Translations under genes and position numbers: made by a program | Notes under the pieces: generated by a model | The model's input: the letters and a program-made list of their open reading frames with translations, nothing else | What the model was told of the DNA's origin: nothing | Database searches by the model: none | Assembly (NCBI GenBank): GCA_002104905.1 | Contig: MCFE01000063.1 | Location: 62,001 to 126,000, forward strand | Source: Basidiobolus meristosporus CBS 931.73 | Lineage: Eukaryota > Basidiobolomycota > Basidiobolomycetes > Basidiobolales > Basidiobolaceae | Length of the DNA: 64,000 bases | Reading direction: 5' to 3' | Shown: piece after piece, positions 1-11,533 of the stretch | Position numbering within the stretch: the first letter of the stretch is position 1 | Layout: every line of letters starts with the position of its first letter

Positions 1-509
1 ACAGAAGTATACAAGTTATTTAGATCAAAAACACTAGATACTGATATGCTGATAGTGCTGCATTAATGGTGGCACTATTCATATCCAAGTATTCAACAAA
101 TTTGCCATAAGACAAACAGCTAGCTAGATCAAGAATACAAGCTATTTAGGTTGCTTATGTACCCAGCTTACCAATTGCAAAATCATTGATTGATGGAACT
201 CTACATGTACCATGACCAGCATTGGACTGATCTCTACACTATGGAGGAATAGTTTCATAAAGCAGAGAAGTCAGAAGTGTGGCTGCTTGTAGAATTGACT
301 AAGCAGCCTGTAAGACCAAATAGGTCCCAGCCCAGTTCCTAGTTGAACCTTACCTATAAATTTTCTTACTATACTTGGTGCCTAAGCATTGTTATCAAAG
401 TATTTGAGAAAATAGTCAACCTAAAACTGCTTGATATATACCTGAAGTCATCCAGAACCTCTTCTGAGCATTTGGAATGCCCATGTTTCTTGGGATATAT
501 GTCTAACAC
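1..509. other. No gene recognised; anonymous AT-rich sequence
   Basis: No coding region with recognisable similarity is seen. Short open stretches have no start context or family motif. The sequence resembles the surrounding repeats in base composition (few CG dinucleotides), so it is probably decayed repeat DNA, but I could not assign it to a family. Confidence 0.4.
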
Positions 510-800
510 ATGTGTAGAATTCTAGAAAAAAGGCTACTCAAAGCCTGCAAAACACTAGCATGATGCTAGTTAAACTCTATGGTTCTCACTGCTTAAACTA
601 TCTCTATCTTAGATTTCAGCTATTTGGTGGAGATGAAGAAATAATCCATAGCAGGAGGCTACACAGAGAAACATTCAAGCCCAATTTAGTAATAAGACAC
701 CCACTGCTTCCACAACAACTTTCAACTAAAATGTGAAGCAAAAATACTAGCTGAATACCAGCAAAACACAATTCAAATACTGACTGAATACTTCTATGAA
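510..800 (+). repeat. Decayed Y-type MITE (X-related)
   Basis: This stretch is similar along its length to 62563-62880. Shared blocks include GGAGGCTA, a degenerate CCCAATTTAG/CCAAATTTGG segment, ACTAGCTGAATACCAGCA against GCTAGCAAAATT...ACCAGCA, and a terminal TTCTATGAAT against TTTCATAGGG. The best-preserved copy of the family lies at 37368-37667. The ends are too worn to define a target duplication. Confidence 0.35.
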
Positions 801-877
801 TGCACACAAGGGAGGAGGTATGGAAAGGCATGGCAGCAGAGGACCCAGGTGTGGACCATTGAGTCAAGGCAAGGTTC

Positions 878-1163
878 TGTTGTAAGCTTTGTAATTACAC
901 CTAAATACATGCCTAGTTTAGTCACTTGGATCATTACTAACAAATTTTTGAGAATTCCAAACCAGTTCCTGTTGGGATTTACTTGAAATATATTTACCAC
1001 AACATCTAGTACCCAGAACATCAAAATTCTCAGGACTGTCCATATTGTTTCAGACTCCACACACAAGTTCATAGGACCTTCTTGAAAATATCTTACATGC
1101 TTGTTTGCCAAGACAATGTAAAGTAAAATTAGTACTTTTATACTGAATAGATCACTTAGTGAC
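878..1163 (+). repeat. Copia A2 5' LTR, first part
   Basis: It starts with TGTTGTAAG and aligns block by block with the copia A LTR in plus orientation (CCTAGTTTAGTCACTTGGATCAT, TTGGGATTTACTTGAAATA, TAGTACCCAGAACAT). It is cut at 1163 by insertion of copia A copy 1, and the remainder is at 5851-5912. Joined, the LTR is about 343 bp, near the 350 bp of family A, but strongly diverged. I call the family A2. The LTR is followed after the interruption by an A-like primer-binding site and gag start, so it is a 5' LTR rather than a solo LTR. Confidence 0.75.
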
Positions 1164-1514
1164 TGTTGTAAGAGTCTTGGAGATATTGGAAGTGATTGGG
1201 AGAACAAGTAGATTATGTGGTTTTCACTTAATGATTTATTGAATGTTAAAGTAGTATTTATAATTTTACATGGTCTTGGCATTACAAACACATAGAATAG
1301 GTTAAGGAAGGTCCCAAGAACATGTGTGCAAAGTTTGGGGCTGTTTGGGCAACTTTGAGAATTTTTCATGTTCTGGGTACCTGGTATTTTGGTGAAAATA
1401 TTCCAAGTAAATCCCAACAAGGAATTTGGTCAGTATTCTCTAGGATTTGAAGGTGATGATCTAAGTGACTAAGTTAGGTGAATATTTAGGTGGAAATACA
1501 AATTTTTTACAACA
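1164..1514 (-). repeat. Copia A copy 1, 3' LTR
   Basis: The ends are TGTTG...CAACA. In element orientation it carries a TATA-like stretch followed by an AATAAA signal. Compared with the partner LTR at 5500-5850, two of the roughly seven differences are CG sites that became TG or CA here (the ACATGG and CACATA positions). Confidence 0.92.
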
Positions 1515-1525
1515 CTCCCACTCAG

Positions 1526-4500
1526 CTAAATGTTCATACTGACTAGACCTAATTTTGACCTAAGATATTCAAACTTGTCTCTAGCTAGTGGTTTGGTAAA
1601 TATGTCTGCAATCATTTCATCTGTAGGACAGTAAACTAAGCTAACTAAGTTATTCTCTATAGCTTCTTGTATGAAATGATGTCTAATATCTATGTGCTTG
1701 GTTCTAGCACAAAAAGTTGGATTTCTACCTAATTGTATACATCCTTGATTATCTTGAAATAAAGTAATAGGCGTTTTTTGACATAGGCCTAAATCTGTAA
1801 AGAGTTTTCTTAACCACATTGCTTCTTTTGTAGCTTCACAGGCTGCCATATACTCTGCCTCTGTAGTAGAAAGTGCTACGGTTGGTTGCTTTCTTGAATT
1901 CCATGAAATGGCTCCTTTACAGTAAAGAAAGGTGTATCCTGTAGTGGATCTTCTGTCTTCTAAATTTTGTCCCCAATCAGCATCAGAGTATCCCACAAGA
2001 TCCTGTTCTGAATCCTTATAAGTGTTTCTTAAGCAGATATCAGCAGTTCCTTTTAGATATCTAAAAATCCGCTTTACTGCTGTAATATGACAGATCCATA
2101 ATTCTGATTATGTTGGCTGACAACTCCCACTGAATATGAGATATCTGGACGTGTTCCAAGCATGATATACATCAGACTGCCGACCATGGATTGATAAGGA
2201 AAGTCAGGGCTTTCAAATGGCACCAAGCTCTCTTGATTTGGTTGAGTTTTGACCAAGTTAAGGTTTGTCTCCATTGGGGTAGCTGCCGGTTTACAGTCTT
2301 CCATTGTGTACTTCTTTAGTATAGCTTGAATATACTTGGATTGGCTTAGGGTAATAGTCTGGGTACTTCTGTCTATGGAGGACTTAATCCCTAAGTAGTA
2401 ACTGAGTTCTCCTAGATCGGACATCTTGAACTCCTTAGATAGGCTGGATTTAGTCTCTTCCAATGTTTCTAGGTTATTGGCAGCTATAATAAGATCATCC
2501 ACATATAGAGCTAATAGAACTGGATTTGCTCTATCTGGCTTATAGTATATACTATAGTCAGCATTACTCCTTTTGAAACTCAAAGATTCCAAATAAGAAT
2601 CTATCTTGCAATTCCAGGCTCTTGGTGATTGTTTGAGACCATATAGTGACTTTTTAAGCTTGCAGACCAAATGGGGGTTATCTTGGTCAACAAACCCATC
2701 AGGCTGGTCCATATACACGTCCTCATCAAGTTCTCCATTCAAAAATGCAGTTTTTACATCAATTTGATGAATAAAAAACTTATATTTGGCTGCAATAGCC
2801 AATATTAATCTGATGGAATTAAACTGGCTACCGGTGCAAAGGTCTCAGTATAGTCAAGTCCTTTTGTTTGAGAGTATCCTTTGGCTACAAGTCTTGCTTT
2901 GTATCTTTCAATTGTACCATCAGCCTTGTATATTGTCTTGAAGACCCATCTGCATCCAATTGATTTTTGGTTGATTGGTAATTTGACTATGTCCCAAGTT
3001 TGATTTTCCATCAGGGCCTGATATTCCTCAGTCATTGCAGATCTCCAAAACTTTGTCTGAGGGCTATTTAGGGCCTCTTTTACAGTCTGGGGTTCATCAA
3101 TATGGACTGAATAGGCATAGGCTAAGTTTGTACCCTCATTAATATAGTAATTTGGGCTATTTCTTGTTCGATTTGATCTCTGGGCATTTGATACTGGAAT
3201 GATCACTTCTGGGATATTCCTGGGCACTGATTCTGGCTGAACCACGGTTGTAGAGTCCTCTGGAGTGAAAAAATTTTCATTGTTTTGCTCTGATTCAATC
3301 CTGACAATTGGTGGACTTGAGATCAAATTTTTGTCATCATCGGATGTCATTTTTTGTGAAAATTTTGAATTTTCATCAAACAACACATCCCTGGACTTGA
3401 TAAGCTTCTTTGCTTTGGTATTGTAGAGTCTGTATGCCTTACTCTTGTTGCAGTAGCCCAAAAATATACATTTTACACTTTTTGGCTCAAATTTTGACTG
3501 ATTTCCGGCCAGTTTTTTGGCATATGCTGTGCACCCAAATATTCTTAGATGTTCTGCACTTGGTCTGTATCCATACCATGCTTCAAATGGAGTAGAATCA
3601 CGAAGTATTCTGTTATAACTCCTATTTTTAAGGTATACAGCAGTGGCAACTGATTCCACCCAAAAATCATAGGATAATTTTTGATCCTGGATCATAGATC
3701 TTGCCATATCAATTATTGATCTGTTAGCTTGTTCTGCTACTCCATTTTGCTGTGGGGAGTATGGTACAGTAGTTGCTTGCTTTATCCCATGAATTTTGCA
3801 GAAGTGGATGAAGAGTTTTGAGGTATATTCTCCACCATAGTCAGAGCGTATTTTCTTGATTTTTTCACCAGTTTCTCTCTCCACCATGGCTTTAAACTCC
3901 CTGAGCTTAGACAGAGCTTTTTCCTTTCTCTCCATGAAGTAGACCCATATGTAACTTGTATAATTGTCAATAAAAGTGATTAAATACTTCATCCCGCCTA
4001 AGGATAAATTTTGCATAGGTCCACACAGATCTGAGTGAATTAGATCTAATTTCTTCTTAGTTTTGATTAACCCAGAGCTCTTGAACGGTTGTCTGGCTTG
4101 TTTCCCATATATGCAGGCCTCACAGTGCTCCAAATTAGCTGGGGGAGCAATTTTCACTTCAGAAATTAGCTGATCTTTGATCATTTTGCGCAAATAATCA
4201 AAATTGATGTGTCCAAATCTCCTGTGCCAAAGCATTGGTGTTTCTTCATTTAAGTTACTTAAATTGGCTTCCAGATATGATGGAATATAAGTCAACTTGT
4301 ATAGATTCTGATCTCTGATGCCCAAAGCAATATGGGCACCATTTTGATCAGTGATCCTGCATCCAGAATTGTCAAAACTGAAACTGAGTCCTTCTGCTGT
4401 GGCCTTGCTTACAGAGAGTAGGTTCTTGGCAATTTCTGGCACATAGAGTACTTCTTTAAAGGTCAGTGTATGGCTTCCTTCACTGCTTCTAAGGTTTACT

Positions 4501-5495
4501 TGGATAGTTCCTTCTCCCACTACATCAAGTGTTCTATCATCACCCATGAAAACCTTCTTAATTGGAATTTCTTGATATTGGGTAAAAAGTTCTTTTTGGT
4601 GTGTAAAGTGTTGAGAAGCTCCAGAGTCAATATAACACGTCTGAGAATCCTTGTTTGTGGCCATATTTAGTGCAGATATGAATAGTCTATCTTCAGTTGT
4701 TGCAGCATTTCCATATTCAGGCTTCTTTTGCTGATTATCTTTCTTTTTGAGACACCGGTCTGATGTGTGTCCTTTCCTTTTGCAGTAGTTACAAAACAGG
4801 TTGCTGTTGCCTTTGTAGGGTCTTGGGTATCTCCTTTGTTGGCTATCATTGCTTATTAAAGCATTTTCGTCTTCCTTCTTATTAGCGCTTGATTTTCTTA
4901 ATTCTTCATCCAGGAGCCTTCCATATACGTAATTTAAGGTCAAATCTTCAGTTCTGGACTCTAGGGCTGATACAAGGCCCTGAAACTCGTCTGTCAGGCT
5001 ATTCAGGATGGTAACTATCACATCCTCATCAGTAGTTGGTACACCCACAGATTCCATCTCATCTACCAGCAGGGTAATTCTGTTAATTAGATTTTTCATT
5101 TCTTCTCCTGGCAGCATCTTTGTAGTAAAGAGTTTTTGTCTCAGATACATTTTCTTGGCAGCTGAACATGACTGGTAGGTGTCTTCTAATGCTTTCTAGG
5201 CATTCTTTGCCGTTTTTGCTCTTGAGCATGGAATTAGCAATTTGTCCTTGACATTAAGGCAAATGCAGTTAAAGGCACTTTGTTCTTTCTTCTGGTACTT
5301 TAAGGCTTCCTCTCCCACGTTTTTAGGAGGGCATTCTTCTCCCATGACAATATCCCAAAGGCCTCTTTCTTGTAGCAGCATCTTCATCTTCACCTTCCAC
5401 ACTTGGTAGTTAGAGCCATCCAACTTTTCAGCAGAGGGAAAGATTCCAGTAATAGCAGTAGTAGACATTGCAGAGAGTGACAGCTTGGGGCTCAT
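1526..5495 (-). pseudogene. Copia A gag-pol polyprotein, inactivated
   Basis: Read on the minus strand from the ATG inside the primer-binding site (5495). Order: Gag; CCHC zinc knuckle (about 4780); protease with D-S-G (about 4645); HHCC zinc finger and DDE integrase core with HSD, RSDYGGEY and NGVAEQ (about 4250-3700); reverse transcriptase with YVDD (about 2500); RNase H ending at SMNI (1526). A TGG-to-TAG stop lies near 5195. A one-base deletion near 2825 (GCCAGTTT instead of GCCAAGTTT) shifts the RT frame and is shared with copy 2. Another one-base deletion near 2085 shifts the frame before RNase H. A family polyprotein is about 1320 residues. Confidence 0.9.
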
Positions 5496-5499
5496 AACC
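5488..5499 (-). promoter_or_regulatory. Primer-binding site, half-tRNA iMet type
   Basis: Immediately inside the 5' LTR (5500-5850), the minus strand reads GGTTATGAGCCC. This is complementary to the initiator-tRNA anticodon arm, not to a tRNA 3' end. It contains the ATG used as gag start. It is identical to the site in copy 2. Confidence 0.8.
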
Positions 5500-5850
5500 T
5501 GTTGTAAGAGTCTTGGAGATATTGGAAGTGATTTGGAGAACAAGTAGATTATGTGGTTTTCACTTAATGATTTATTGAATGTAAAAGTAGTATTTATACT
5601 GTTACACGGTCTTGGCATTACAAACACGTAGAATAGGTTAAGGAAGGTCCCAAGAACATGTGTGCAAAGTTTGGGGCTGTTTGGACAACTTTGAGAATTT
5701 TTCATGTTCTGGGTACCTGGTATTTTGGTGAAAATATTCCAAGTAAATCCCAACAAGGAATTTGGTCAGTATTCTCTAGGATTTGAAGGTGATGATCTAA
5801 GTGACTAAGTTAGGTGAATATTTAGGTGGAAATACAAATTTTTTACAACA
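5500..5850 (-). repeat. Copia A copy 1, 5' LTR
   Basis: 351 bp, TGTTG...CAACA. In element orientation it has a TATA-like element then AATAAA, the usual R-region signals. It is followed directly by the primer-binding site. Confidence 0.92.
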
Positions 5851-5912
5851 GTGACAACACATAATCAATATGCTCTCACAACCACACCACTACCAGCAAA
5901 ACTCTTAAAACA
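5851..5912 (+). repeat. Copia A2 5' LTR, second part
   Basis: It continues the LTR interrupted at 1163. It starts with the duplicated GTGAC and ends ...CTCTTAAAACA, matching the ...CTCTTACAACA end of the A LTR. The next bases are GGCTATGAGCCCC, an A-type primer-binding site. Confidence 0.75.
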
Positions 5913-6025
5913 GGCTATGAGCCCCAAAATGTCACACTCTGGACTGTCTGATACTTCCATTACTGGAGTTTTCCCTCTGCTGCAAAGTTGTATGCATCAA
6001 ACCACCAGTCTGGAAGGTGAAGTTG
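5913..6025 (+). pseudogene. Copia A2 PBS and gag N-terminus (fragment)
   Basis: GGCTATGAGCCCC directly follows the LTR. Its ATG opens a reading frame beginning MSPKMSHSGLSDTSITGVFP, clearly related to copia A Gag (MSPELSLSAMSTTAITGIFP). The gag is cut after a GTGAAGTTG codon run by the X terminus at 6026. The codons expected next reappear at 33937. This shows that the ATG-in-PBS arrangement predates the split of A and A2. Confidence 0.75.
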
Positions 6026-9000
6026 CCCTATGAAAAACAATTTGGTCCTACAGGTGGATCCAATCCAAATCAGCTGTCAAGATCCCATCAGGAGACTGCC
6101 ATAATACCAGTAGCTTGGAATTAATGACCATCACACAATCTGACAATTGGATCACAACAGTGTTTGGCTAGTTTCACTGCCAAATAAAGTTAAAAAACAT
6201 AATGGTGTTTGAACAGTGTTTTGCTAAGGGACCCATGGCATTGTTGCAGTCTTGGTGCACTTTACAACAATTTGAGTGGATCTAACTGGCCAGTACATCC
6301 AATTGCCTTATATGGCAAAAAACATGATGGTTATTTGACAGCCTCATTGGAAGCTTCTGATGGCATTATCATGGTAGTATGGCGGCCTAAAGCTAGTTCT
6401 ATATAATGCTACTGTACCATATTTACCAAATGGTATTTCCTTTTCTACCTACACTTGCACAACTCATATATTCCACTGTAGAGTGACGCATCTTTATTTG
6501 CTACCCACTACTACCTTGGGTATTCCACATAAAGTTCAAATCAAAAAATACTATGGCCTCCTGCTTACTAATTTCTACAAATGTACACACCTGCCACAAC
6601 TGACATACTTCTATCACCTCAGCTTTACAGCTTTTTAGGATGATACTTGCAAAGTTGCCATATGCCTTATATTGCTGGCAACATATACTCTTGCAAACAT
6701 ATGCTTGGTGGCTGCCACTTTTGCCATGAATACCTCCTGAAACTCTGCAAAGAGCTTTTTGGTACTGAGCAAATATCTTTTTTCTCCCTGCTGGATTCCA
6801 GGCCCTTTTATAGGTGTGCTCCAGCACTTGTTTGCATTTATTCCATTTTAAATAGAGTAGAAATGTGCTTGCAACCAGGAGGAATCCAGCATACTTTGGT
6901 AAAGTTGTCCTATTTAGAATTAGTTGCTTGTTGTGTTCAACCCAAAACTCCATTACTTAACTGATTACCCACACACTGGGGCTGCTTAGCTTCTTAATGC
7001 TAAAGGCATATGTCTCTTCATGTGCATTTCTGTCTTCACTAATGTCCAGCTCTTGCTGGCTGTCCTCCATATGCCAACTCAGTACATCCATCCCAGACTT
7101 TAAGGTTACATTTGTGATGAGACTGGGATATGGTAGTACTTGCAACTTGACCTGCCTTACATTCTTACTGTGCATATGCTTCATAGAAAGCCTCCAAAAG
7201 GTGAAGCAGCACTCTGTTGAAATATTTGCAAGATATATTCAAGGTGAGAGAGATGGAGAATTAGGAGATTTACATGATGTTCACTTGATGATCTATTGAA
7301 TTACAAATAGTAGTTATACTTATTGCAGACCTACATAGATGTAACTGTTTGGTAACTATTAGAGGAGTCTCTGGAGTACATGTGCCCATTTTCAGCTCAT
7401 GTGGATATGTTTCAGATCTTCTTAAATTCTGTACTTTACTAAATCCTAAAAATTAGCAAATATTTACATACTAGCTTCTAAGTTGATATTCTGAAATGCA
7501 TCATTTAACCAAGTGCTAGCTCATAAAATATTAGTAATTAGATGGACTTCTAATTATTTCCACAGGCTCAATATTATTCACACATCAAGCAAGATAGAGT
7601 AGAGAATGGATAAAGTAGATGCAGCAATCTACATGTTTAGCTTTATGCTTGTGATATAGACACTCATATTGCATCACAAATTCCTTGCATAAAAGCTTTA
7701 CATGTGTCAAATTTGCATTGGGGATCTGCTTCTGGATAAATTTTCATACAATGTTAACAAACAGCTCCCAATGATTCCAATGTACTCTTGGTAGAAATGG
7801 CTTCAGAAGCCCACTTGAATAAATACATATCCAGGCCATTCAGTCTTGCATGTGTAGAGTTGCATAGGCATATGAATATTGATGGGACACATGAGAGCTA
7901 CTTTGGGTAGCAGATACTCTGTAATACCTTGCTAATTCTTTCCAATTTCCCCAGTATCTCAAGAGGTGGATCAAGCTTGAAATGCCCCATATAAAACTTG
8001 TTTATTAGTATTGGGATACTGTTGAGGACAAATACAATGCTCACATTGGAAAGCTTTTGTGGCCACAGATTCCCTCTATCTTTAGTGTATCTGGTTTTTG
8101 ATTAATTTTGTATTCTGACTAATGGCCTGTAGCTTGCCAACTTTGCTGCTGTCTTCTATTTGTTCTCTCTGTGGGAAGTTGATTTTCTTATTGTTGGTGT
8201 TTGGCTAATAATAATGTGTGTGAGTGATAGAGTAAGTCCCCTGGAGCTCACACATTTAACAGCAATACCAATCATTGTGCCCAGAAAAGCCAGCTATCTT
8301 GCTGATAGCTGGGGTATCTTCAATGCAGATAATTATATGTGCTTTTATATAATGTTCCTTTACTAGCATACCACTGGAATGCTTATAAAATTCATACAGC
8401 CAAGGATACAGAAAGCTAAAATGATTGGCAAGTGATATAGTCCTAGATTTCAGTGAGACTACCATCTGATTTCTGCACTAATACTTTGAGGTTAGTGGCA
8501 GATTCAGGCCAATGAGCATTGGAGGACTGCAGGGATTGCCAGTAGAGTACATATTTGATGGGATTCCTTGAAGTACCAAGGTAAAGGCATGGCCATACAT
8601 TCCTTGAAAGTGGCCCTTGCTTTATAGTTGTTTGTTATATTAGCTATCAAGTAAATGGAAGTGCTTGCACTTGATTGACGCTGAGTTCAGTACTTTATAG
8701 CATCATAATATATGTTGGACTGCACAGACTTCCTTAGATAAGGTATTATGCAAATATATCAGGAGTAACAACAATGTTATCCTTCTATGGTGGTGGATTC
8801 CTGACACGTTGGACACCTTGCAATGGTGGCATTTCCTGATCTCAATGCCATGCAAATGCTGACACATGCTGGTATCAGGATGGTCTCTGGGTCATATGTT
8901 GCCAGCTGCATCAGGGTTGCCAGTTTGTACTTTGTACCCAGTAAGTTACATCCCAGAACAATTTTGGCCAGAAGTAGTAATAAATTCTCAAAGCCCCCAT

Positions 9001-9068
9001 TGTCAATAGTAGTGGAAACACACCCCTTCTCTAGCCACAACTTGACATCATTCACCTGTGGAAAAAAA
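6026..9068 (-). mobile_element. X1: CACTA-like transposon, 5' truncated, transposase on minus strand
   Basis: It begins with the X terminus CCCTATGAAAA. A subterminal region of about 450 bp is followed by a minus-strand Tnp2-type transposase read from about 9055 down to 6500. Recognisable segments are the C-terminal part (about 6500-7190), the part containing HLHVFEWL-like and AISKIAGFSGHN motifs (7565-8465), and the CPTCQES zinc-ribbon-like segment near 8800. Many stops are present. A solo LTR (7215-7564) is inserted. Near 9062-9072 the sequence switches to the opposite orientation (X2). The second X gene is absent. Confidence 0.75.
7215..7564 (-). repeat. Solo LTR, diverged copia A relative (A3)
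   Basis: 350 bp, TGTTGAAAT...TTTCCACA, interrupting the X1 transposase between GTGAAGCAGCACTC and GGCTCAATATT. It has the layout of the copia A LTR in minus orientation, including the block TTCACTTGATGATCTATTGAATTACAAATAGTAGT, but is strongly diverged. The flanks CACTC and GGCTC agree at three of five bases, as expected for an old 5-bp duplication. No internal region is present, consistent with LTR-LTR recombination. Confidence 0.6.
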
Positions 9069-10464
9069 TATGCTCATGCAGTCCAACAACTATTGTGAAG
9101 CTGTAAAGTACTGCACTCAGTATCAATCAAGTGCAATAGCAAACAATACAAACAGCTAAGAAGCAAGGGCTACTTTGAAAGTATGTTTGACCATGCCTTT
9201 GCCTTGGCACATGATGGATTCTCATTAAAGAAGTACTCTACCAGCAAATCATGCTGGTTACTGATTCTCATCAGCCAGAATCTGCTGCCTATCTTATGGT
9301 GTCAGAGAAGAAATCTGATGGTAGTCTCACTGATATCTGGGCCTAAATCTCTAACCAACATGGATGGATACCTGTATCCATTGCTGGATGAACTTTGCAT
9401 GCTTTCCAGCAGGGTAACAGTAAACAGTTATCAGACTTGTTCCATCATTCCGGCTGATCATAGTGCCCAATAGTGCCATAGCATGCCAGATGGTGCCTGA
9501 TCATGCCACAAAGTGCCAGATGGTGCCATACAGTGCCAATTTGGGATCAAAATTGACATGCATATGTCCCTAAAATATCAGAGTAATAACAAAATATACA
9601 GCTCCTTCTGGCACTATGATCAACTACACAATGGAACAAGTCTATTGTATAAAAGCACATATTGTTATCTGCATTGGAGAACCCCTAGCCATCAGCAAGA
9701 TAGCTAGCTTTTCTAAGCACAATGGACAGTATTCCTGTCAAATGTGTGAGATACAGGGGATTTACTTCATAATTCACACACATTATCATTACCCAAACAC
9801 CAACACTAAGAACATCATCTTTCCACAGAGAAAACATACAGAAGTCTGCATGCAACTGTAGCAAGGTTAGCAAGCTGTAAGCCATCAGCTAAAATATGGA
9901 ATTAATTGCAAGCCAGAGATACTTAAGATAGAGAGTATCTGTTGGAGCAAAAGCTTTCAACTGGGAGCAATGAGTTTGCTTTTCAACAGTATCCCTATAT
10001 TGTTGACCAAGTTTCACATGGGGCATTTCAAGCTAAATGAGCCCTTTGAGATACTGGAGAAATTGGAAAGAATTGGCAAGATATTACAGAGTATCCACTA
10101 CCCTAAGTACTTCTCACAGGCTTCAATCAACATTCATGTGCATATGCAACAATACAAGTGCAAGGACTGAATGAACTGGATATGTATTTATTCATGTGGC
10201 CTTCTGAAGCCATTGCTACCTTGAGTACATTGGAAGCATTGGGAGTCATATGTGGAGATTGTAGAAATATGTGTCCAGAAGCTGATCATCAATGCCAAGT
10301 TGACACATTCACAGCTTTTGTGCAGAGTTTGTGATGGGATCTGAGTGGCTATACTACAAGCACAAAGCTGAACATGTGGATCTCTGTTGCTACTCTATAC
10401 ATTTGTTATTCCATCTTCCTGATGTGTTAAATATTGGACCTTGCTTCACCTATTGGGAGTTTCT
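9069..10464 (+). mobile_element. X2: transposase segment in opposite orientation
   Basis: Plus-strand transposase fragments follow in order: the block FDHAFALAHDGFSLKKYSTS near 9185 (first catalytic Asp in DGFS), a block corresponding to PLAISKIASFSKHNGQYSC (about 9690), FHMGHFKLNEPFEILEKLE (about 10010), and EWLYYKHKAEHVDLCCYSIH (about 10345). The piece is an inverted partial duplicate of the material in X1, and it lacks the N-terminal zinc finger. It is cut at 10465 by a copia A LTR. MITE M1 is inserted in it. Confidence 0.75.
9432..9642. mobile_element. MITE M1 with 10-bp-phased TGCC array
   Basis: 211 bp, flanked by TAT (9429-9431 and 9643-9645). The ends are CAGACTTGTTCC and GGAACAAGTC. 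TGCC occurs at 9464, 9474, 9484, 9494, 9504, 9514, 9524 and 9534, eight times at exactly 10-bp spacing. There is no ORF of note. It interrupts the transposase codons of X2, and related uninterrupted X copies lack it. A sister copy of the same length is at 47856-48066. Confidence 0.85.
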
Positions 10465-11533
10465 TGCTGTGAGAGTCTTGGAGATATTGCAATTGATTGC
10501 AAGAACAATTAGATTAGCTGGTTTTCACTTAATGATTTATTGTATATATGAGTAGTATTTAAACTTTTGAATGGTTTTGGCATTATCAACACATAGAATA
10601 TGCTAAGGAAGGTCCCAAACACATGTGCACAAAGTTTGAGGCTGTTTGGACAACTTTGAGAATTTTCATGTTCTTGGTACCTGATATTTTGGTGAAGATA
10701 TTCTAGGTAAATGCCAACAAGAAATTTGGCCAGTATTCCCTAGAATTTTAAGGTAATGATCCAAGTGAATAAGTTTGGTGAATATTTAGGTGATATTACA
10801 AATTCTTACAACACTCCCACTCAGCAAAATGCTCATACTGACTAGTCCTAATTTTGACCTAAAATATTCAAACTTGTCTCTAGCTAATATTTTGGTAAAT
10901 ATGTCTGCAATCATTTCATCTGAAGGACAGTAAACTAAGGTAAATAAGTTATTGTCTATAGCATCATATATGAAATGATGTCTAATATCTCTGTGCTTGG
11001 CTTTAGCATAAAAAGCTGGATTTCTATATAATTTCATACATCCTTAATTATCCTGAAATAAAGTAATAGGTATTTTTTGACATAGGCCTAAATCAGCAAA
11101 AAGCTTTATTAACCACATTGCTTCTTTTGTAGCTCTATATGCTGCCATATACTCTGCCTCTGTGGTAGAAAGTGCTATGGTTGGTTGCTTTCTTGAATTC
11201 CATGAAATTTCTCCTTTACAGTAAAGAAAGGTGTATCCTGTGGTGGATCTTTTGTCTTTCAAGTTTTGTCCCCAATTAGCATTGGAGTAACCCACAAGAC
11301 CCTATTCTGAATCCTTATAAGTGTATCTTAAGCAGATATCAGCAGTTCCTTTTAGGTATCCAAAACTCAACGTAACTGCTGCAATATGATTGGATCCATA
11401 GTTCTGAGCACGCTGGCTGACAGCTCACACTGAATATGAGATACCTGGATGTGTTCCAAGCATGATATACATCAGACTGCCAACTATAAATTGATTAGGA
11501 AAGTCAGGGCATTCAGATGGTACCAAGCTCTCT
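10465..11533 (-). mobile_element. Copia A 3' fragment (LTR plus RNase H end)
   Basis: LTR at 10465-10813 (degenerate TGCTGTGAG...TTACAACA), then minus-strand pol from the SMSI end (about 10830) up through RNase H: ARDKFEYFRSKLG, DEMIADIFTK, ALSTTEAEYMAA, SNANWGQNL. Several stops are present. Similarity ends at about 11533 within the region just after the RT domain, where copia B sequence begins. No target duplication is available because the 5' side is missing. Confidence 0.85.

Larger units (their letters stand above)
1164..5850 (-). mobile_element. Copia A copy 1, full-length LTR retrotransposon
   Basis: Two LTRs (1164-1514 and 5500-5850) enclose a minus-strand gag-pol. Flanking GTGAC at 1159-1163 and 5851-5855 is a 5-bp target-site duplication, so this is one insertion event, into the A2 LTR. 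The length is 4687 bp. The order gag, protease, integrase, reverse transcriptase, RNase H marks it as Ty1/copia. The LTRs differ at about seven positions, so it is older than copy 2 at 13316. Coding capacity is broken by at least one nonsense codon and two frameshifts, so it cannot supply its own proteins. Confidence 0.95.

Noticed and set aside
343-525. 60-codon ORF at 343-525
   Set aside because: Short, biased by AT-rich sequence, no motif, no promoter context.
794-1420. 208-codon minus-strand ORF over 794-1420
   Set aside because: It runs across two LTRs (A2 and copia A) and their junction. The codons have no protein-family similarity.
9464-9538. Regularly spaced short repeats resembling a CRISPR array
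   Set aside because: The repeated word is only TGCC with 10-bp period inside a MITE; there are no 20-40 bp repeats, no spacers of similar length and no cas genes, and the genome is eukaryotic.
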